The position numbers and the translations under genes are program-made. The notes below the pieces were generated by a model. The model saw only the letters and a list, made by a program, of their open reading frames with translations. It made no database searches and was not told the DNA's origin. Below, piece after piece: positions 38,832 to 48,389 of a stretch of 64,000 bases of DNA (its first letter is position 1; each line of letters opens with the position of its first letter). The stretch comes from Cyanobacteriota bacterium SRBZ.bins.94.201705 (GTDB taxonomy: Bacteria; Cyanobacteriota; Cyanobacteriia; Cyanobacteriales; Cyanobacteriaceae): positions 483,818 to 547,817 of the forward strand of contig JAUQQP010000044.1 in the NCBI GenBank assembly GCA_030549855.1, given 5' to 3'.

Positions 38832-39413
38832 TCATAGGGGATTTAGGGGTAAAAGAGATGGGGAGGATGGGGATTTTTCCTGCTCGCTTTTGACGAAGTC
38901 GTAGTAGTCTTGTACTAGTTGAGACATTAGTTTATTCTTGATTCTGGTTAATACTCCCTTAAGAAGGCCATTGCCGGCAGTCAACAACAGTGGTTTAGGC
39001 GTCAGCCATAGGGGGGGTGGCAAGTCAACCGTGACTGTTAGATTAGCCTCCCCTTTCAGATATACCCTACCGTCCTTTTCCAGGGGCACCAGTTGTCCTT
39101 CTAGTTGCAGAGAGAAACGACGGTTTAGATACTCCAACCCCTTTAGTTCACAGGATACCGAGTTGAGATATACATGTCCTTCCGGCGTTGACCACACCCT
39201 TAGGACTGCTGTAGGCTGAAAGTAGTATAAATCTAGAAAACCCAAAGGCTGCATCTGTATTCTATAACAGTCCTCCCCCAAAAAGGTGATTCTTTTCTTG
39301 TCGGCTATGGCCTTTACCAATCGCTGTGGCTGACGCAAATAATGGTGTATAGGTATTTTCTGTGGTTGTACCTCCAGGTTGACACTTTCTTTGGCTTCAA
39401 AAACAATTTGCAT
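38832..39413 (-). CDS. DUF1997 family protein
   Basis: A 193-residue protein of a family shared by cyanobacteria and plastids. Typical segments are LRQPQRLVKAIAD, FLGEDCYRIQMQPLGFLDLYYFQP and PPPLWLTPKPLLLTAGNGLLKGVLTRIKNKL. The function is unknown. No signal peptide or transmembrane helix is clear. It is probably transcribed with sat upstream (60-bp gap), but no functional link is known. Confidence 0.82.
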   Translation of the reverse strand: MQIVFEAKESVNLEVQPQKIPIHHYLRQPQRLVKAIADKKRITFLGEDCYRIQMQPLGFLDLYYFQPTAVLRVWSTPEGHVYLNSVSCELKGLEYLNRRFSLQLEGQLVPLEKDGRVYLKGEANLTVTVDLPPPLWLTPKPLLLTAGNGLLKGVLTRIKNKLMSQLVQDYYDFVKSEQEKSPSSPSLLPLNPL

Positions 39414-39473
39414 AGTTTTGTTAAATTTTTACTGTCTTTATCTTAATATAACTTAATATTTTCTCAGAAGAGG

Positions 39474-40640
39474 CTATTGGTGCATAGCCCGGGCTAATTC
39501 GGCAGCAACCTCTGGACGAGAAAATTCAGGAGGGGGTAACTCGCCACGGCGTAGCATTTCCCTGACTTTGGTGCCAGACAGATGAATACGTTGTTCAGGG
39601 GTGGCTGGGCTGGTTTTGGAAGTGGCCATTTGCTGGGTAACGGTACACCAGAAGGCATGTTCAAACTTGAGGGGGATAATACCTATCTCCTCTGGGGCAA
39701 ACTCGTCAAATATCTTCTGGGCATCATAGGTACCATAGTAGTCTCCTACCCCCGCATGGTCCCTCCCTACTATAAAGTGTGTACAACCGTAGTTTTTGCG
39801 AATAAGGGCATGGAAAATGGCCTCTCTTGGCCCAGCATAACGCATGGCACAGGGGTTGATGGCCAAAATCACCCTATTTTTGGGGAAGTACTTCTCAATC
39901 ATGATCTCATAGCACCGCATGCGCACGTCAGCGGGGATGTCATCACTCTTGGTGGCACCTACTAGAGGGTGTAAGAAAAGCCCGTCTACAATCTCCATGG
40001 CACATTTGATAATATACTCGTGGGCTCGATGAATGGGATTGCGAGTTTGAAAGCCCACCACCGTCTTCCACCCCCTCTCTACAAACATCCTTCTGGACTG
40101 GGCAGGATCTATCTGGTATTGTGGAAACATAGGATGAGGTTCCCTTTGTAATAGCCAAATAGGCCCTGCTAGATTCACCTCCCCCTGTTGGTATAACACC
40201 TGTACTCCAGGATGTTTCTCATCGTCGGTGCGGTAAACGTTGATAGCCTCATGAGCCTTGTTATAACGGTATTTCTGGGTAAGCTCCAATACCCCCACAA
40301 ATCGCCCCTTTTCATCGTCCAAACGCACCCAGCTGCCCTCTTTTAGGTTTTCCGCCACCTCCTCACTGACAGACAGAGTAATAGGCAATGACCAGGGTAG
40401 CCCATTTTTTAAACGCATCTCCTCTACTACCCTCTCGTAATCCTCCTGATTCATAAAACCATTAAGTGGACTGTATCCCCCAATGGCAATCATAATCAAG
40501 TCCGATAAGGCCCTCTCGTCTAGCCTCACCCTGGGTAGGTGTGAAGCCCGCGCCATAAACTCGTCTCTCTCCGCGGCTGTGGCCACCCGATTCACTAAAT
40601 GTCCCCCATGAGGGGCAATTGTCTCCACTATCCTGCTCAT
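39474..40640 (-). CDS. sat: Sulfate adenylyltransferase (ATP sulfurylase)
   Basis: A 388-residue enzyme that activates sulfate with ATP to APS, the first step of assimilatory sulfate reduction. The nucleotide-binding motif [13 protein letters not shown], the [12 protein letters not shown] loop and the C-terminal [17 protein letters not shown] are all present, so it is probably active. It diverges from psbA with 181 bp between start codons. The shared region contains the psbA promoter and a palindrome that could influence both. Confidence 0.96.
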   Translation of the reverse strand: MSRIVETIAPHGGHLVNRVATAAERDEFMARASHLPRVRLDERALSDLIMIAIGGYSPLNGFMNQEDYERVVEEMRLKNGLPWSLPITLSVSEEVAENLKEGSWVRLDDEKGRFVGVLELTQKYRYNKAHEAINVYRTDDEKHPGVQVLYQQGEVNLAGPIWLLQREPHPMFPQYQIDPAQSRRMFVERGWKTVVGFQTRNPIHRAHEYIIKCAMEIVDGLFLHPLVGATKSDDIPADVRMRCYEIMIEKYFPKNRVILAINPCAMRYAGPREAIFHALIRKNYGCTHFIVGRDHAGVGDYYGTYDAQKIFDEFAPEEIGIIPLKFEHAFWCTVTQQMATSKTSPATPEQRIHLSGTKVREMLRRGELPPPEFSRPEVAAELARAMHQ

Positions 40641-40727
40641 CCCTAATTTCTCCTCCTTTCTTCACTTCTCTTCCAATCCCTATCCTATCAGGCAATGGAC
40701 AGTCCTTCAAAAAAAATTATTTTTCAC

Positions 40728-40775
40728 TTTACAGCTATATCGCTATTTAGCTATAATATTGACAGGCTTGTCAAT
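40728..40775 (+). promoter_or_regulatory. psbA promoter with GCTAT iterons and an operator-like palindrome
   Basis: The -35 is TTTACA (40728-40733) and the -10 is TATAAT (40752-40757), with an 18-bp spacer. Three GCTAT words at 40734, 40742 and 40750 have an exact 8-bp period across the spacer. Directly after the -10 lies a perfect 7-4-7 palindrome, ATTGACA-GGCT-TGTCAAT (40758-40775), which covers the expected start site. A repressor binding here would block transcription; the factor is unknown. Confidence 0.7.
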
Positions 40776-40821
40776 GAGCCAAAAACAGTACCTAGAAAAC
40801 TGAATCAGGAATCATAGGAAG

Positions 40822-41889
40822 ATGACAACCGCTTTAAGAAAAGAAAGTCCCTCCCTGTGGGAGAGTTTCTGCGGGTGGATCACTTCTACGGAAAACCGCC
40901 TTTACATCGGCTGGTTTGGCGTGTTGATGATCCCCACCCTCCTGGCGGCAACCATCTGTTTCATCATTGCCTTCATCGCCGCGCCGCCAGTAGACATTGA
41001 TGGCATCCGCGAGCCGATCGCCGGGTCGTTGCTGTCGGGTAATAACATTATCACCGCGGCAGTGGTACCCACCTCCAATGCCATTGGCTTGCACTTCTAC
41101 CCCATCTGGGAGGCGGCTAACATGGAGGAGTGGCTATACAACGGTGGCCCCTACCAGTTGATTATCTTCCACTTCCTCCTAGGTATTTATGCCTACATGG
41201 GGAGACAGTGGGAGTTGTCCTACCGGTTGGGGATGCGGCCATGGATTTGTGTAGCCTACTCCGCACCCGTGTCGGCTGCTACCGCCGTGCTTCTGGTGTA
41301 CTCCCTGGGACAAGGTTCCTTCTCTGACGGCCTGCCTCTGGGAATAAGTGGCACCTTCAACTTCATGCTGGTACTTCAGGCAGAACACAACGTACTGATG
41401 CATCCCTTCCACATGTTGGGGGTAGCCGGCATCTTCGGAGGGGCCCTATTCTCGGCTATGCACGGCAGTCTGGTAACCTCCTCTTTGATCCGCGAAACCA
41501 CCGAAACCGAGTCCCAAAACTATGGGTACAAATTCGGCCAGGAAGAAGAGACTTATAACATTGTAGCAGCCCATGGCTATTTCGGCAGGCTCATTTTCCA
41601 ATATGCCTCCTTCAATAATAGTCGTTCCCTGCACTTCTTCCTGGGGGCATGGCCGGTAGTAGGCGTCTGGTTTGCTAGTGTGGCCGTTTGCTGCTTCGCC
41701 TTCAATCTCAATGGCTTCAACTTCAACCACTCCATCCTCGACAGTGATGGCCATGTGAGCAACAGCTGGGCGGACATCATCAACTACGCCAACATTGGGA
41801 TTGAAGTAATGCATGAGCGTAACGTCCACAACTTCCCTCTGGACTTGGCTAGCGCAACGCCCACTTCCGTATCCCTCATTGACGGCTAA
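40822..41889 (+). CDS. psbA: Photosystem II D1 protein, D1'-type variant
   Basis: A 355-residue D1 core subunit of photosystem II in the thylakoid membrane. The N terminus is one residue shorter than the common 360-residue form. In standard numbering it carries Ala80, Leu158 and Ala286, the three substitutions reported for D1' (the low-oxygen, normally weakly expressed form); residue 130 is Gln. Other differences include Ser for Pro162, Leu186 and a Cys-Cys pair at about 291-292. Ligands of the Mn4Ca cluster (Asp170, Glu189, His332, Glu333, His337, Asp342, Ala344) and Tyr161 remain, so it should assemble an active centre. The C-terminal extension after Ala344 would be removed by CtpA. Confidence 0.95.
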   Translation: MTTALRKESPSLWESFCGWITSTENRLYIGWFGVLMIPTLLAATICFIIAFIAAPPVDIDGIREPIAGSLLSGNNIITAAVVPTSNAIGLHFYPIWEAANMEEWLYNGGPYQLIIFHFLLGIYAYMGRQWELSYRLGMRPWICVAYSAPVSAATAVLLVYSLGQGSFSDGLPLGISGTFNFMLVLQAEHNVLMHPFHMLGVAGIFGGALFSAMHGSLVTSSLIRETTETESQNYGYKFGQEEETYNIVAAHGYFGRLIFQYASFNNSRSLHFFLGAWPVVGVWFASVAVCCFAFNLNGFNFNHSILDSDGHVSNSWADIINYANIGIEVMHERNVHNFPLDLASATPTSVSLIDG

Positions 41890-41920
41890 TTTCCTCGATT
41901 TCTCCTGCACCCTTTTCTCA

Positions 41921-41950
41921 CCCCCCTAGGGCAACCTGGGGGGATTTTTC
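41921..41950 (+). terminator. Intrinsic terminator of psbA
   Basis: A strong C6/G6 stem with an inner AGG/CCT and GCAA tetraloop (41921-41943), with one unpaired T, followed by ATTTTTC. It lies 31 bp after the psbA stop codon. Confidence 0.85.
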
Positions 41951-42524
41951 TTTTCTTTTCCCCCCCCTCCCATCAATCCCCACATAGGCACTATTTTTTA
42001 ACAGTAAAACCTGGAAATTTTCCCATCATAATATGTCACAAAAATTACGAAATGAAAACCATAAGTGCCATCGTAATCTTTTTATTCGACAATTTTAACT
42101 GGGCAACAGTAAGGTTTTCAACCATAAGACTTTTCTGCTATTAGATACGGTATCACAAAAAAATAGCTCCCTTTGTGCCTTTTTTTCTTGAGTCATAAAC
42201 TAGAAAAATTATACACAAAAATCCAAAGACATAAAGACATGGATAAGGGACAAAAACGAATAAAAAAAAACAACAAAAAAAACACTATTGGCCAGTATAA
42301 TTGGTGTCTAGCAACAGAATTAGAATCCACAATTCCGGCCTCGGGTGATAAAATCAAGTAAAACAGACAATGCCCACTTCTACCTCCCACTCTCCCCCAT
42401 TCATAGACTCCTAAGAAGGTTTCTCTACTGGCTAATAGAAGCAACCGCAGTAATCGCCATTCCAGAAACCCCAAAAGAATCCGGCAATTTACCACCCCCC
42501 TGTAGAATAACCCCTATTTGTGAC

Positions 42525-44051
42525 AATGACTATCATTCGTATACATTTACACCTCTTCACTATCTCCTTCTCCCCGTAGAGAATTTAAAACTACGACGGG
42601 ATTAATTTTATTGGCTGGCATCCCATAATAGCCACCCCAAAGATGATTGTTATTAGTCTGCCTTTGACTAATCCCCACTAGATACCTCCAGGTATCCCCA
42701 TGGCGAGTATAATAAAATGATTATCATTCGTCTGGATTCTGGCAAATCCCATTCCCCGGGAAAAAAAGATTATTACTAAACTATCCTGGTTATTCCCCCT
42801 CCCATGAAAGGCTTTGTATCCAGGGGTTTTATTGTGACTGGCATAATCACGGCTACCAGCAGACAACGGAGAAAAAAACTGTTACTGGTATTCCACTGGT
42901 TAGACAATCACTTGTTTCTTTCTGGGTTAGCCACCCCCTGCCCCAATTGCTGAGAAATGACTATAAGATGACTATAATAATCAGTGTACAGTTACTCCAC
43001 CCCCTTACACCCTATCCTCTACTCCATCCCTAGCAGCCACCTCTCGCTGCCTACATGTGGGTGACTATCAATTATGCCTGCAAGTGCGAGTATATGGCTA
43101 TATCCCCCAACATCCTCTTACTATGAGCTTCTATAATATCACAATGATTATCATTCCTAGAACAGAGACTTTCTACCGTGTTAGGTGAAGCATGCATGCC
43201 GCTTGTCTACCTACCTGGCAGACTGGTTATCTCTACAAGGGAAGACTATTGTTATCAACCATGTGTGAATAACCCCGCATGACAAAGGGGTTTTTGTTGG
43301 TATTCCGTCTTTATCAGTATTCCGCCAGTCGCCACCTGCCAGAAGGGATTGTTTCTCCTTGTCTGTAAACTTGTTAATTCCCCTTTTTCAGCTTTGGAAT
43401 AATGTCTATCACCTGTCTGTATCCAGTTTTCCCCCCTTAATCATAATCCCCTGATAACAGAAGTCGGTTGGCTTACTTTCCAATTTCACCATCTGGAATG
43501 GTCTTAGTTGTTTATAATTATGCCAACCCTCTCTCACCCCTGACAAGAAGATGACTGTTGTTTATTTGTATTCAAACTAGTCGTGGTTTACAGATATTTA
43601 TAGTTATTTGCATTCCACCTAGGAGACAATAATCATCATTTGTCTATAATTTCTCCTCTACCCTTACTTTCCTTACCCTTTCCCATCCCTATATTCCCCC
43701 TGCCTTCCTATCTCCCTACACTTGCAATGCCTATTCGCCTCCTCCCTGACAACACGATATTCCCACTATCTACCCCTCAGCCAAGGGAGGGTTAATGTCT
43801 TCTCTCTCTCCTTAGGCTTTGCCATTCTTATTTTCAGACACTGGTTTTTTTTTCCAGTAATTTTAGGCTTTTATTCTCCCCCACTACATGGATTTGCCTT
43901 TGGATAGACTTACTTTTGGTTTCCTTGGTGTATACTTCTCCTTCCCTCATACTAGCCTGCCGATTTTAGGGATTATCCTTCCCTCCCCTATCCCTTTCCA
44001 CAACAAAAGTATCCCAAATATCCCCCTAGGTTTATAGGAATGATTATTATT
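42525..44051 (+). repeat. Degenerate repeat array B with Fur-box-like palindromes
   Basis: Scattered copies of a motif near RATGAYTATYATTCGTCT occur at about 42525, 42642, 42716, 43143, 43550 and 44039. Two copies (42716-42728 and 43143-43155) contain the perfect palindrome AATGATTATCATT, the reverse complement of the centre of the E. coli Fur box. Other copies deviate by one to three bases. The spacing is irregular (75-430 bp). Confidence 0.6.
43271..43295 (+). terminator. Orphan intrinsic terminator-like hairpin in array B
   Basis: AACCCC / GGGGTT (43271-43276 and 43287-43292) with a 10-nt loop followed by TTTG. No annotated gene ends here, so it may mark the end of an unrecognised non-coding transcript, or be chance. 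Confidence 0.4.
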
Positions 44052-44117
44052 TTTATGCTTTCCCCTTCCATAGTGCAAAACCACAAAAAGTTGCCACTAA
44101 ACCCACTACTAACTCAG

Positions 44118-45773
44118 TCACGGAGAAAGACGGAAAAAGACACTACCATACACAATGCCATCTTTTATGCCTTCACTGGTAACAGTGACAGACTGAAGGT
44201 TGTCAAAAAGGGGTTTGAATGTTAACTCCAGAATTCTAAGAGGGAGAAAACGATTGGCTAAATAACGATACACTTTCTGCCACTGGAAATACAAATAGCC
44301 ATCATTCTCCCCAGCCAGCCAGCCTATATTCTCCCGAAAAGCAGGCGACTCAACAATGCTTCCCTGTGGTTGGGGTAGGATTTCCGCCAGAAAATCCACA
44401 GAGTCGGTTATAATCTCATAAGAGTCGGTTTCTGTGTGTGTGCCCACCACTTCTGTTGTCACTGAGGTGTTTTTGTTACCTGAAGCAGCTTTTACTCTTG
44501 TCCAAACAGTTATAGTCTTATCCTGAAAGGGTAGTTGACTGAGATTCCACTGCTGTTTCCTAGCAATCTCGTCTAGGTGAGAAGTTAGGAGACTATCCCC
44601 TTTTTCCTTCACCAACAACCAGTCTAAAGAGTCATCCTCTCTGTTTTCCCTAACAGAGATAGTATACTCGCCTTCTATATATGGAAAAATTTCTTCCCTG
44701 AGGTTGACTTTTATCTCCGACTCCAGCAGATATATTGCCTGTTTCAAAATTTCTGCCGGCAGCAGTTTACTCTCCTCTATGTCTTGCCAAAATTTTTTTA
44801 GATTCTTGCCACTGACAAAGGCTATGCTGTCTTGAGGGGTATAACTGAGAGTGACGGGTAGGTTTGTAAACTGTGGCAACTTGTTGACAGAAGAAGGTAA
44901 TCCCGAGAAGGCTATGTGACTAATTACCCCTTTGGCATTGGCTACCAGTGACACAATCAAATTCTGATGAATATCGCCACCAACTACTTTACCCTTCTTA
45001 TTAATCCAGGCGACGATGGAAGGGATATTCCCGTATACAATGCCAATCTTCTCAGGGGGTAAAGAAGCAATGGCCTTGCGATAATTGCTGTCTTGTGCTA
45101 AACTGAGCTCTACCGCTTGTAGGCTGTTTAAGGCCTCTTTTAAAACAAGCAACTGGTTGGCAAAAACCACAAAGTCACCAACTACTGCCGCCGCCACGGG
45201 TTTGGTGGTGGAATTGGGAGAAGAGGGATACTTATAAACCACCTTCACCCCCATAAAATCCTCCACTGTCAATTCTGTCTCCTCACTTGCCGCCTCCTGA
45301 CTGTAATAATTCTGTAAAAATTCCCTTACTGATTGTGGTGATTTATTTCTGACAACCAGTAAATAACCGGCTTCAATTCCATTACTCTCGTCGCCATCCC
45401 AGTCTAAACTAGTAATGGCAAAGGTTACCTCGTCTCCTAACCAAGATTTAATCTCTTCTAACGATGCCACTTTTGTTTGTCTAAGGAGATTGTCGCGCAA
45501 TTCCTCCAAGGCTGACTTTATTCTCTCTTGCCCCTTTTGATTTGCTAAAATCCTTAACAGACTCCCCAATCCCTCTTCCGGATTCCCCAAAAAAGACACC
45601 ACCAGTGGGGATTGTTTCGGAATGAATACTACCCCCGTCAGGTTTTTATTTACGTTGGCGGGAAAGTTGGCAAAAGTGGAAAAGAAACCAACACCCCCAG
45701 TGCCTATTATAACCAGTAGAAAAATCAAAAGTGCATAGCCGATGAACTTTATGGCGTAGGAGACAGATTTCAT
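44118..45773 (-). CDS. DUF3352 domain-containing protein
   Basis: A protein of about 551 residues in a family found mainly in cyanobacteria. The start at 45773 (MKSVSYAIKFIGYALLIFLL) gives an immediate N-terminal hydrophobic helix, so it is probably a membrane-anchored periplasmic or lumenal protein. The family's characteristic segments are PKQSPLVVSFLGNPE, ITSLDWDGDES-like repeats and GVKVVYKYP. The function is unknown. It is transcribed after yraN, 74 bp upstream; the nine-codon-longer start at 45800 leaves a 47-bp gap. Confidence 0.8.
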   Translation of the reverse strand: MKSVSYAIKFIGYALLIFLLVIIGTGGVGFFSTFANFPANVNKNLTGVVFIPKQSPLVVSFLGNPEEGLGSLLRILANQKGQERIKSALEELRDNLLRQTKVASLEEIKSWLGDEVTFAITSLDWDGDESNGIEAGYLLVVRNKSPQSVREFLQNYYSQEAASEETELTVEDFMGVKVVYKYPSSPNSTTKPVAAAVVGDFVVFANQLLVLKEALNSLQAVELSLAQDSNYRKAIASLPPEKIGIVYGNIPSIVAWINKKGKVVGGDIHQNLIVSLVANAKGVISHIAFSGLPSSVNKLPQFTNLPVTLSYTPQDSIAFVSGKNLKKFWQDIEESKLLPAEILKQAIYLLESEIKVNLREEIFPYIEGEYTISVRENREDDSLDWLLVKEKGDSLLTSHLDEIARKQQWNLSQLPFQDKTITVWTRVKAASGNKNTSVTTEVVGTHTETDSYEIITDSVDFLAEILPQPQGSIVESPAFRENIGWLAGENDGYLYFQWQKVYRYLANRFLPLRILELTFKPLFDNLQSVTVTSEGIKDGIVYGSVFFRLSP

Positions 45774-45847
45774 AGGGTAGTGTAAATAAGTGCCAATCAC
45801 ATTTGATAATATAACATGGCCTTGTCCGGCAGAAAATATCCCTTCTC

Positions 45848-46276
45848 CTACAAAGCATTGGGGATGTATTCTGCGACTTGAAATTCATATCCCTGATGAT
45901 AAAAAATGCCCTTTTCTCTTTGCCAATTGTCAACGTTAGGGGCTGGTTTATAATTGACTATAACCACGTCAAAACGGCAGTTTGTCTCCGCAAAGAAAGA
46001 ATTCTCATAAAGAAAATCATCGGCAACCAGTCTCAGTTTTTCCTGTTTTTGCTGGTTTACGGCGAGAATGCCACCATTATCCCAATTGTTGGCATGCTTT
46101 CGTCTTACCTTCCTGGTTTTCACCTCTACAAACACCAGTGTCTCAGAAAAATCCTCCCATCCTATCAAGTCTATTTCCCCCCATCGACAACGCCAATTCC
46201 TATGTATTATCCTGCAACCTCTCTCTTCCAACCACTGACTGACTATTTCCTCTCCTAAACGCCCAATTTTATTCAT
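45848..46276 (-). CDS. yraN: YraN family protein (UPF0102, endonuclease-like fold)
   Basis: A 142-residue protein with the PD-(D/E)XK-type core of UPF0102: GRLGEEIVSQWLEERG at the N terminus, then GEIDLIGWED and LVFVEVKTRK, which supply the Asp, Glu and Lys of the putative active site. The function is not established; a link to Holliday junctions or DNA processing is inferred from the fold. It is the first gene of a two-gene unit with the DUF3352 gene. Confidence 0.9.
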   Translation of the reverse strand: MNKIGRLGEEIVSQWLEERGCRIIHRNWRCRWGEIDLIGWEDFSETLVFVEVKTRKVRRKHANNWDNGGILAVNQQKQEKLRLVADDFLYENSFFAETNCRFDVVIVNYKPAPNVDNWQREKGIFYHQGYEFQVAEYIPNAL

Positions 46277-46499
46277 TTTACCTTACTATCGTGGCAAAAC
46301 CTTTCCTTTTCAGCCGATTAACTCCCTTTACTCCCTTTTACCCTTGATTATCCCCATGCATTTCCCTCTTCCTTGCTAACAACTCACGTATTATAGATCT
46401 GATATTAATCCTCATACCGTTGCTGCTGACATATGTGTCTTGTCTTTGTGACGTGTTTTTCTCTATCCCCTTTCCCCTAACTAGCATACATTGATTTGA

Positions 46500-47515
46500 T
46501 TGATTTGGGATGGGGAGACTGACTATTCTTTTCCCTGTCAATGCCAGACATCTACCTCCATGAAAGACATCAAATATATTTCCCCCCTTAACTAGTAGCC
46601 GTTGCTAAACCGGCAAGACATTAACTATTACTTTCTCCCCAGCCTACAATAGACATTCGTTTAAAAACGGGTTGACTGGAATGGAAAAAAAACTAACCAT
46701 AATTCCCCCCTCCTCCATAGATATCTACCAACACAGAAGACACTCGCTGTCATATCCTTCTTTCTAGTTGGTTAACAATAAACACTGACAAACCCCAAAG
46801 ACACTAACTGTTTTCCCCAGTAGGTGGCAGATATTGGTTTTCACCGTTGTGGATACAGATACTGTTATCTTTTTTCTAAGCTATTTCCACCCTTTGACTA
46901 ATATGACTATTATTTTTCTTCAACCATAGCTGTTGCTACCAAACAGGCAGGATGTCAACTACTACTCTCCCCCTACTCAGTGGTAAATATTCATTTCTAT
47001 TCTGGAATTGTTCCCTCGTCAGTGGCAAATATTCATTTCTATTCTTCCCAACCCTAGGGATTGACTCAAATAAAAGACATCTGTCACCATTTCCTACCCT
47101 GGATGGTGATAGGGGGAAAAAGACAAACCCCCTTTCTACCAGACACTGGCTTACGTAGAATAAGCCAATTGAACATTTTACCCCCTTCCCTAGTGACATG
47201 TACTGACTGACATGGAAAAAATTTATTAATATCTTTTTCCCCTCCCACTGGCGGTTGCCAATACCAAAGACACAAAACGCCAGCCATTATTTCTCCTTTC
47301 CAGTCGCTGACAGACAATGGCAAGGCTGAAATAAGCCAACTATTACCCCTTGCCAACGGCAGATACTCATTGGGGAATGAGGCTATTATCCCAGCCACTC
47401 ACTGGCATCTACTAATTTCCACTGTTTACCCCTTTTTCTAACCACCGGTAGCCGTATTTTGACTGAAGTGGAAGACACTAACTATTATCCCCTCTTGGTT
47501 ACTAATAGACACTGA
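46500..47515 (+). repeat. Degenerate repeat array C
   Basis: About 17 diverged units, mostly 45-70 bp long, follow each other. A unit is approximately GACACTAACTATTAT, then T/C-rich sequence ending CCCC, then AGTGGCAGATA, and a TGG-rich end before the next unit. Good examples start near 46615, 46736, 46796, 47220, 47263 and 47470. The segment GGCAAATATTCATTTCTATTC is duplicated with an almost identical copy 44 bp earlier (about 46981 and 47025). There is no ORF across the array. Confidence 0.7.
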
Positions 47516-48007
47516 TACACATGCCTCCCCCCCAGTTAACATCCTCAATCCCCATTTGTTATTCCTGCCATCCCCCCACCCCCACACGTCAGTTGCCCTA
47601 TTTTTGAATTTAAAATCTCATATATAATTTTCCACCGCCTGTAGCTATCACCCCACAACCTTACTGTCACCCTCACTCAGTCGCCAATAGAAATGATTTA
47701 CTGCTAACCAACCTTCCAACCAGAAACAAGCAACCCATAAATCCAAAGGCTGAAAAAAATCTCCTCCGCTGTCAAGCCTGCCAAGAATCTTCCACCCTCC
47801 TCAGCCGGTTGTCGGTTTTACCCTATCCCCTTGATTTCTCTTTCTGCTTGCCTTTTCCTTCTCACTCCATTTGCTGGACTATAGTAACATTTTTCCCCAT
47901 TTTCTCCCCTTCAGCCTCTTCCCCTTTCTTACTACTTTTTCCTTCCCTTTTGTTATTTTTTCCGTCATCCTTTTTTCTTCTATGCCCTTGACAAGTCCGA
48001 GCCCTTC

Positions 48008-48064
48008 GTGCTAGGATAGATGCGTTGGACGGCAGGAGAGGTGACTGCCAGGGCCGCCCCTGCC
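48008..48064 (-). repeat. Dispersed 57-bp repeat, copy 2
   Basis: The minus strand matches copy 1 (13721-13777, + strand) over 57 bp with about seven mismatches and no gap. On the + strand it encodes RWTAGEVTAR in a short reading frame that is interrupted by a TAG exactly where copy 1 has a Trp codon. It therefore looks like a disabled coding remnant or a mobile repeat. Confidence 0.85.
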
Positions 48065-48389
48065 TTTCTTTTTATTGAAATTTTTTGTAGACAGAGTAGA
48101 GGTATAATAATGCTGGGAACTACTGAATAGCAAGGGATGGAGGCGGCGAAGCGGTTTAAACAGTAAAAGGCGCGTGCAGAGGGCATTTTACCAGCCCAGA
48201 ATGGTAATTGTTGCAAAGTAAAGTCATATAACAGGGAAGCAGGACAAGAGTCTCAGTGGTACTTTCGCCCACCGCCCCATTGTGCACCCATACTAGCAGA
48301 AAAACTGACTCGATGTCAAGGGGGAAAGAGAAAAAAAGAAGACAACAAAAATGAAGGAGGGGGAAAAAAGGAGAAAGAAAAAAAAGAAA

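Larger units (their letters stand above)
41951..44117. other. Non-coding region of 2.2 kb with degenerate repeats (see array B)
   Basis: No credible gene lies between the psbA terminator and the DUF3352 gene. The DNA is C/T-rich on the + strand, especially 43640-44030. It contains array B, Fur-box-like palindromes and an orphan terminator. Short ORFs here have no family features. Confidence 0.6.
46277..48389. other. Non-coding region of 2.1 kb (see array C)
   Basis: There is no credible gene between yraN and ndhO. The first half to about 47560 is array C. The part 47770-47990 is almost pure C/T on the + strand. A 57-bp dispersed repeat copy lies at 48008-48064. From about 48330 the + strand becomes purine-rich. 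Confidence 0.6.

Noticed and set aside
40758..40775. Reading the psbA palindrome as an FNR or CRP site
   Set aside because: The distance between the GA and TC of the half-sites is 8 bp, whereas FNR and CRP sites have 6 bp.
42173..42605. Short + strand ORFs after psbA
   Set aside because: The products are low-complexity or lack any family signal, and the region carries the repeat array.
46936..47398. Minus-strand ORFs with repeated peptide NEYLPL in array C
   Set aside because: The repeated peptide simply reflects the DNA repeat. The ORFs overlap in different frames and have no ribosome sites or family signals.
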